A stretch of 64,000 nucleotides of DNA. Origin: Multifurca ochricompacta (lineage: Eukaryota; Basidiomycota; Agaricomycetes; Russulales; Russulaceae). The notes under the pieces were generated by a model that saw nothing but the letters and a program-made list of their open reading frames with translations, did no database searches and was not told the origin of the DNA. Shown one piece after another: positions 57,583-64,000 of the stretch. The position numbers were made by a program, and so were the translations under genes. The stretch's first letter is position 1. Every line of letters starts with the position of its first letter. The DNA lies in contig WTXG01000102.1 in the NCBI GenBank assembly GCA_022496185.1, positions 1-64,000 of the forward strand, given 5' to 3'.

Positions 57583-60500
57583 TCATAGGTCTCGAAGCAC
57601 CTCATTGATGGTGAAGGCGCACAGGTCGTGGGCCGAAAGGTGCTGTAGATGTTCCGGCCCCAGAATGTGGTGAAGTCGATCAACGTTCTTCTCCTCTAGG
57701 TATACCGGGGCCCCATAGACTGGCCCCCCCTTTTCCAGACAGCCCACTACGTCCATACCTTCGTTAGTGTAATAAATATATTTGGCTACCTCTGTGGTGC
57801 CGTCGTTCTTGGAGGTCAGGATCATGAGTGGGAAGTAGAAGTTCGAGTTGGGGTCATTGGGGAAGAAGGGGAACTTGGGGGACTCATTGCCAAAGTCTAC
57901 ATCAATCAAGTCATTGGGATGGGGGTGTTTGGGCAGATTAAAATCTTTGTCGATGTCGATGATTCTGTCCCCTTGGGCCACTTGGGCGGTCGCATCGTAG
58001 TCAATAGGAGAAAGTGGGTGAGAAGGAGGATGCACAGGAGTAAGTACGGGAAACGCATCGATGGCGGCAGAAGTGTGAATCTTGGATGTTGACATGGATG
58101 GTTTTCTGGTCAGTTGTGGGGAAGGGGGTTGTCTGTCTGCACGTATTTTCTCCTGCTCTTTATCTGCCTCTGGGTGGCGTCTATAGAAGTCTTTGATGAG
58201 CTTGGGCGCAAAGACATCCGCAGCAGGTTCCCACAAATTGTCGGCATCCGGGAATCCCTTCCATTTGATCAAGTAGTGGAGCTTCTGATTGCGCCCTTGA
58301 CCCTTCCATTTCGCGTCGGCGATACATTCTACTTCCCATTCTGGCTCTCCGTCAACTAGATCAGGGGGAGGTCTGGGAAAATTTTGTCCGTGAATAGAGG
58401 TTTCTTTGTATGGCATCAGAAGACTGGCATGGAAGACAGGATGTATCTTCCAGGTGGCGGGTAACGTGAGCTTGTACGTGACATCTGAGAGCTTCTGTTC
58501 AATCACAAAGGGGCTGTGGCATCTGGGAGCTAATTTTGCCGTTGGGTGTGACATGTGGATGTTGCACCCTTCTAACCAGACTTGATCCCCAACTTGGTAG
58601 GGCATAAACCTAGTGGGCTTCTCGGCCAGGGTCCTTTGCGCCTTCTGAAGATTTCTATTGGCTGATTCCCAAATCTCTTCCCATTGGCCGATACATTGTG
58701 TCACTGATGGTACATTTGTGGGTTTATCCGTCCACGTGGTGCGAGGGTCCCATCCCATAATAAGGGAGAAAGGAGTGGCTTTTGTCGTTCCATTTGGCCA
58801 ACTATTGTGTGCGAACTCAGCCATTGCCAGCCATTCTGCCCAGTTGTTCTGCCGTTCGTTACACCAGAATCAAAGGTATTGTTCTAGCCATTGATTCGTA
58901 CGCTCTGATTGACCATCCGTCTGAGGGTGATATGCTGTAGAGATGTTCTGCTGGATATCGAGATGTTTACAGAGAGCCCGGGCGAACATAGAAGCGAATT
59001 GTGGGTCTCAGTCCAAGATGATCTTCTGTGGAAGTCCATAATGTCGATAGACATGGTCCAGGTAAAGTTTCGCAACACCCTCTGCTGATATTGTCTCATT
59101 ACAGGGGATGAAAAGGGCAGCCTTCGAGTAGTCATGGTCCGTGATGGTGAGTATGGAGTCATATCCTTGTGATTGTGGCAGCTTGACAATGAAATCCATG
59201 GCAATGGTCTGGAAGGGGGCTGTCGCTATCAGTGTAATGGGTGAAAGTGCCAGGGGTCTTGGGTGAGTGTTTACTTTGTTTGCCTGGCATTCCGCACATC
59301 CTTTGACATATGCTTCGACATCCTTTTTCATGTTCAGCCACCAGTAATCTCGTTTGGCAAGGGCGTAGGTATTTGCAATGCCGGGATGTCCTGCAGAGGG
59401 AAGGTCATGGTGAAAATGGATCACCCCCCTCTTAATGTTGTCACCACTGGTGACAACCAATCGATCGCCGTCTTTCCACCAGAGCCCATTTTTCATTTTT
59501 ATGTTGTGCGGCTCTGCCCAGGATTTGCACAGCTCCTGGTTCATATTCTGTGTCACTTGGGCCCATAGATCCATGTCGTGGAGGCTAACAATAGCGTTCT
59601 TTGCAAAGACATCTTCTGGTAGGACGACGATATTGTCATTATCATTTTCCCCTTCATCACGTCCGGTTGGTCTGGACAGGGCATCGGCTCATGCATTACG
59701 AGCCCCAGGTAGATGTTTGAGCGTGAAGTTGTACTCCTCGAGCTCCAAGACTTCTCGAGCTATTTGTCGACTGATCTTATGCAGTTCTCTCCAGTAGAGA
59801 AGATTGGAGTGGTCCGTATAGATGATGGTTTTGTGCAGGGATCCAGCCAAGTATGGTCACCAGTGTCGTAACACTTTTACAATAGCCAATAGTTCCCTAT
59901 CCTAAATGTCATAGTTTCTTTCTGCCGATGAGAATGTTTCCGAATAGAATGCGATGGGATGAAGGATCCCTCCAATGTCTCTCTGTGATAGGACTGCGCC
60001 ATTGGCATACATGGAAGCATCAACTTCCAGTTCAAAGGGTTTGGCTAAGTCGGGTTGAATGAGAACTGGCTCAGAGCTGATGATCGCTTTTATCTGATCG
60101 AATGCTTTCTGTTGTAGCTTGTCCCAGTGCCAGGGCACATCCTTTTTTAACAAGTCATTAAGCAGTTGGGCGATGGCCAAGAATCCTTTGATGAAGCGTC
60201 AGTAGAAATTGCAAAATCCAATGAATGACCTGATGTCTTTGGTACACTGAGGGGCAGTCCATTCTTGAATGCCTTGTACTTTCACAGGGTCCATGCATAC
60301 TTGCCCCCCTTCAAGGATGACACCCAAATATTCAATGGTCTTCTGTTTGAAAGAGCATTTGGCAGGTTTCAAATAAAGATCGTGCTTTGCCAGAATTTCT
60401 AGTACCTCATGAACTCAGGTCCGGTGGTGGTGAATGTCATCTTTTGTAGCTACTAGGATGTCATCCATATACACCACGACTTCTTCTGTAAGGATCAGGT

Positions 60501-61665
60501 CTCGGAAAATGTGATTCATCATGGCCTGGAAGGTTGCTGGTGAATTCGTCAAGCCAAAGAACATAATGTTGGGTTCAAAGAGTCCTTGATTGGTCTTAAA
60601 GGCAGCTTTGGGCTGGTCACCTTCTCAGATACGAATGTTGTTGTAACCCCAGCGAACATCCATTTTCGAGAACAGGGCTTTATTGCACATTTTGTCAACA
60701 ATTTCTGAGATCAGAGGAAGAGGGTAGTTATGCTTTACAGTGAGTTTGTTAATCCGTCTGTAGTCCTGCACCAGTCGCAGTTTTCCGTCCTTCTTTTTAA
60801 TGAAAAAGAAGGGTGAAGCATAAGGCAAGTTCGAGGGTCATATATATCCTTTTGCCAAGTGTTCTTCCAGGAAGGTGGAAAGCGCCTCCTTCTCGGGTTG
60901 GGACAGCAGATAGATCTTGCAATCTACCGACTGTGGAGCATCCAGGATGAAGTCAATGGCGTGATCCCAAGGTCGAGAGGGCGGGAAACGTTGTGACTCT
61001 TCCTCCAAGAAAACCTTCCAGTGTTGGTGGTATTCTACTGGCACTACTTCTTCGAATGTCTTTTCCAGGTTTTTCTGTGCCTCTGCCTGGGCCAATTCCG
61101 ATGCCTTCGTGACATAACAGTACACCTGATCCACAGGTTCCATGTCACTCCAGGTGACAGCCGATCCCATAACAATAGCATGGGTCAAGGGGTGTCGCGC
61201 AGCATAGTCATATCCCAGGGACGTAATGAGAACTGGGTAGAAATCTTTATCCATAGTTGCTTCTGCCCAATTGATCTTGGGTTCGAATGCTGCCAGCCAT
61301 GGGTACCCCAAAACCATGTCTTCGTCTCCTAAATCTGTGATGAGGAAGCAAAGTTGTTTGGTTCGCTCCCCAACCTGTACTTCCAGATCGCAACAATGCA
61401 TGATCTTTCCAGCTTTGTTAGCCGTCCCATCTATATTCCAAATGTTTTTCTCCTGGGGAAGTAATTGTGTCCCCAGTCCTAACATCCTCTGAAGCCTTTG
61501 ACTGATGAAGTTGTCCGTTGCTCCAGAGTCAATCAATATCCATCTGTCGGCCGTCTTCTGTTTCATTTCAAAGTGTACTGGTATTTTTAAAGATTTGAAA
61601 TGACTAGTGTATACAGAAGTTACATGGAGTGCTCTCGCCCAGGCCGATGGGGTTGAGCCAATCAA
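57583..61665 (-). pseudogene. gypsy-1 Pol: protease, RT, RNase H, integrase, chromodomain; nine in-frame stops
   Basis: A single frame contains protease LIDSGATDNFIS, RT with [36 protein letters not shown] and the catalytic VYMDDILVA, RNase H beginning LEVDASMYANGAVLSQ, and integrase with HDLPSAGHPGIANTYAL, the zinc-finger pair [45 protein letters not shown] and FAHNSW. A chromodomain ([19 protein letters not shown]) and an acidic tail follow. Stops lie at 60838, 60625, 60415, 60199, 59902, 59857, 59689, 59008 and 58870 (left base of each). All but 59902 (TAG) are TGA, mostly where relatives carry Arg. The frame overlaps the gag stop by one base shift, so a -1 shift would be needed for Gag-Pol. 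Confidence 0.9.
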
Positions 61666-62687
61666 AAATCCTTTTGGCCAAAGGCCTTGTCGACAATTAG
61701 GGCACGTACTGCCTCGTCTTCATTCATCATATGTTTCCATATCGCTGCCGCTTTCTGCTCTTTAGTTTTTGGGGTGGTTGCTGGGTTTTCTTTTGTTGGA
61801 GTCGGTAGATTCTGTATGGGTGGTGTCGTGATAGTGGTGGCTACTGTTGCCTCAGCCACTCGGACCATCTTCTTTGGGCAGAATCGCAACATGTGTCCTT
61901 GTGCTCGGCAATGGAAGCAACATCCTTCCTTCATCAGATTTTTCTTTTTGTCATTGGTGAGAGCTGCGTGGGCTTTGGTACAGTCTGCTGATGTATCCAT
62001 GGCATTGGGGTCTCGTGAGGTAGTAGGCTTTACCCCAAATGCTGCTTTCCACTGGTCGCGGGTTTTGCCCTTCCTCATGTCTATTCCAAAGTGCGTCTGG
62101 AAGTCTAGGTAATCCTGTTGTTGCGTCCTAGCCGCACTCATCCACTGGCTCCATGACTTGGGGTGATGGAACTGAATGATGTTTTTCACCAGGGGGTTGG
62201 GCAACCCCTGGGAGAAGAGGTCAAGCGTTGCCTCTTCATTCACATTGTACCCTGCTCTCTTGGCCAGGTTGCAGAATCTGGCTACATAGCCATCCAAGTC
62301 CCCTCTCTCCATTTTGAGGGACTTCAATTCTCTGGCAGCTTTCTGCTTAGCCTGCCTGTCCGTGAAGGCGTCTTTGAATCTCTGCACCACTACATCCCAC
62401 AGATCCTCATCTGTGGTTCTGGTTCCAGCTGTAACTCTGTCGTTCAGCCATTCAATCTGCTCCATTGTCCAGTCATCGACAGAATCCCCTCTGATGAGTG
62501 AGAGGAAGAGGTTGGTACGTTGGAAGGGGTTCATGATTTGTGGGACGTCATGATTAAAGTTTTTAAACATCTCAAACTCAAGCATGAACTTTTTGCTCTG
62601 AGATCGATCGCTGGTGAACGTGGTCAGCAGGACTCCCATAAGGCATCCTGATGGGGGGGAGGTTCAGAACAGGGATAACTGGAGCGG
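61662..62687 (-). CDS. gypsy-1 Gag, C-terminal part with zinc knuckle
   Basis: The frame open from 62639 has PFQRTNLFLSLIRGDSVDDW (capsid-like), FKDAFTDRQAKQKAARELKS, LFSQGLPNPLVKNI and the knuckle CCFHCRAQGHMLRFC, ending GQKDF at 61662. Upstream, in another frame, PVIPVLNLPP is read from the boundary at 62687, so a C-run indel near 62653-62659 probably broke the frame. The real start lies outside, beyond the gypsy-2 LTR. Confidence 0.8.
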
Positions 62688-63518
62688 TGTTATGACCTAC
62701 CCAGCGTACCAAACAGACGGCAAGACGTGGGGGACACACAAGCAGTGACAGCAGCCACGTGGGGTCCGCAAGGACATCGCCGGCTTAGTCATGATGTCCC
62801 ACGCCAAAGTCCAGAAGACAGATACGGCATGAGGTACAGAAGCAGATCACGTGACAGTAAGGTTTGATGCCTCGTGTACAGAAGGACCCTGAACCTTAGT
62901 TGACGTGGGAAGACGGTGGCACTGTGTTACAATCCCTGCCAAGCAACCCCGTTTTCTTTACTCTTCCCAACGACGACCCCGCTTTACCACCCACTCTACA
63001 TTTCATGATCACGTCTCCATCCTGGGACCCCTCACGTGCTCTCCTCCCATCCCCGTGACATTCTTTGTGCTTGTTGATCCGCTGTTTACCTATGATTGAC
63101 TCTTATCTCGTTATCCGTTATCCTCTTATCTTTACGACCGGACACTTACTTAATACCCTATCAGAAGCCAGGCTCTACGCCCTCCGCTTTCGTATATTTG
63201 GGCCCACCTGACCTTGTTATCTTTATCTCGTAGACGCCCGTTTACTTACGTATATAAGTCCGCTGTATCTACCTTGTAGACCTCAGACTTGACTTATTGA
63301 ATACATCGGTGCTTGTCTTCCGGACATCCCTTTGACTCTCTAAACTCAGTGTCCCAGGTGCTTCTGGTACCTTTCCGTTCAACATTGTCTTAGGGACGTG
63401 CCCCTTTGACTTTGACTCGTCCCACTTAAACTCCAAGAGACCCTGTTGGTTTCTTATCTGAACCTACGAATCGCATTGTCACACAAGTCGTGTGGAACGT
63501 CCCGCATCGGGCGTAACA
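62688..63518 (+). repeat. gypsy-2 5' LTR (831 bp)
   Basis: It starts TGTTATGACCTACCC and ends GCATCGGGCGTAACA. A TATATAAGTCC box at about 63251 gives the orientation. The end assignment rests on comparison with the gypsy-1 LTR ends; the matching 3' LTR is outside the window. Confidence 0.75.
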
Positions 63519-63534
63519 TCAAGTCAAGTCTCTC

Positions 63535-64000
63535 ATCGTGGCTTCCAGCCGCAGTCAGACCCTGTTCAAAGAAGAACTCATCGAATGAAGAGACGAGAAT
63601 AATCTTTCACAGCAAACACTTGGCTCTGCCGCCTGGAAAGATTTTGAATCCGAGTTTGGATACTACGTCTATCACGACGGAAGATACCAACCGGTAGAAT
63701 ACGACGACGAAAAGAGGGTTTGGTACCGTATCCGATATTCGGATAGCCGACACTCTTGGGTCACTACAGGACCCGCCCCACCTGAATTTGGATTGGGACC
63801 GTGGAGAGAAAATCCCCCGGCCATTGTCACGGACTCTGAACCAGAAGAGTACGTAGAAGAACACAGCGAAGAAGCACTGGTATTAGCGTCGACTACAACC
63901 CCAGTTGCACCAGCAGTTGTCACGATCAGAGCCCCTGCTTTGACAACTCCTCAGATATCCACACAGTCCACCAGTACCGCCACCCCATCTACACAAAAAA
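63535..64000 (+). pseudogene. gypsy-2 Gag N-terminal region, partial
   Basis: A plus-strand frame encodes ASSRSQTLFKEELIE, then a TGA near 63586, then continues open to the window end with FGYYVYHDGRYQPVEYDDE, RVWYRIRY, an acidic EPEEYVEEHSEE and a Thr/Pro-rich stretch. The frame's first codon is GTG where ATG would be expected. The Tyr-rich N-terminus fits Gag of Agaricomycete gypsy elements only loosely, so the call depends on its place after the LTR. Confidence 0.55.

Larger units (their letters stand above)
56281..62687 (-). mobile_element. Ty3/gypsy chromovirus-type retrotransposon gypsy-1, 5' end not in the window
   Basis: It has a 3' LTR (56281-56873), a polypurine tract, an extra ORF, pol with a chromodomain, and gag on the minus strand. 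Its 5' LTR and the N-terminal part of gag are not seen, because at 62687/62688 the sequence changes to the LTR of gypsy-2. The pol frame has no frameshift but nine stop codons. Confidence 0.9.
62688..64000 (+). mobile_element. Second gypsy-type element, gypsy-2, 5' part only
   Basis: A plus-strand LTR followed by a gag-like frame runs to the window end. Its LTR ends resemble those of gypsy-1 (TGTTATGA ... GCGTAACA) but the body is different, so it is a related family. It abuts gypsy-1 head to head inside gag. Confidence 0.75.

Noticed and set aside
57160..60840. UGA recoding (selenocysteine or UGA read as Arg) in gypsy-1
   Set aside because: Host genes and the other elements here use TGA as a stop, no recoding signal was recognised, and CpG deamination of CGA explains the pattern more simply.

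Overview
The window looks like nuclear DNA of a filamentous basidiomycete, most likely a transposon-rich Agaricomycete. Host genes are broken by many short introns (about 47 to 105 bp). The two host gene types I can name are a secreted S28 serine carboxypeptidase and a STAND/NLR protein with a fungal Goodbye-like N-terminus, a NACHT NTPase and near-identical ankyrin repeats. The rest is Ty1/copia, chromodomain Ty3/gypsy, LINE, hAT and Tc1/mariner DNA. No rRNA or tRNA gene was recognised. The species cannot be named from the sequence.

Layout. 1-1190 is a decayed LINE fragment. 1409-4492 is a hAT transposase with a BED zinc finger (minus strand), followed by hAT-like and MITE-like debris to 6750. 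6750-17880 (copy A) and 20287-39720 (copy B) are a direct tandem duplication of one block: an unrecognised minus-strand gene, a 5'-truncated S28 peptidase (plus) and the NLR (minus). Copy A gained a solo LTR inside the NACHT exon. Copy B gained a 5'-truncated LINE that deleted about 377 bp of target, a Ty1/copia element with seemingly identical LTRs nested in that LINE, a 1.29-kb non-autonomous hAT element in an S28 exon, a second solo LTR, and frameshifts in the ankyrin repeats. Both NLR copies are therefore broken, in different domains.

40606-56280 holds three members of a second copia family (A and B on minus, truncated C on plus). Between A and C sits a fold-back Tc1/mariner derivative (47217-55267), two inverted copies of a transposase 3' half around a 110-bp loop, into which copia B has jumped. 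56281-62687 is a minus-strand chromodomain gypsy element with an extra zinc-knuckle ORF after pol and a reading frame broken almost only by TGA codons. At 62688 it meets the 5' LTR of a second, divergent, plus-strand gypsy element that runs off the window.

How it works together. Apart from the hAT transposase, which may still be spliced to a complete protein, and the S28 copy A body, almost every reading frame is damaged. The window is best read as a heterochromatin-like transposon nest that has captured and duplicated an NLR/peptidase block. Points that stand out: the Tc1 inverted repeat as a possible double-stranded RNA source, the extra gypsy ORF, CGA-to-TGA-like decay, a conserved hairpin near the predicted start of copia transcripts, half-tRNA primer sites, and the NLR repeat expansion between tandem paralogues. 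Intron borders, element ends and homology statements were read by eye; no alignment or search was run.
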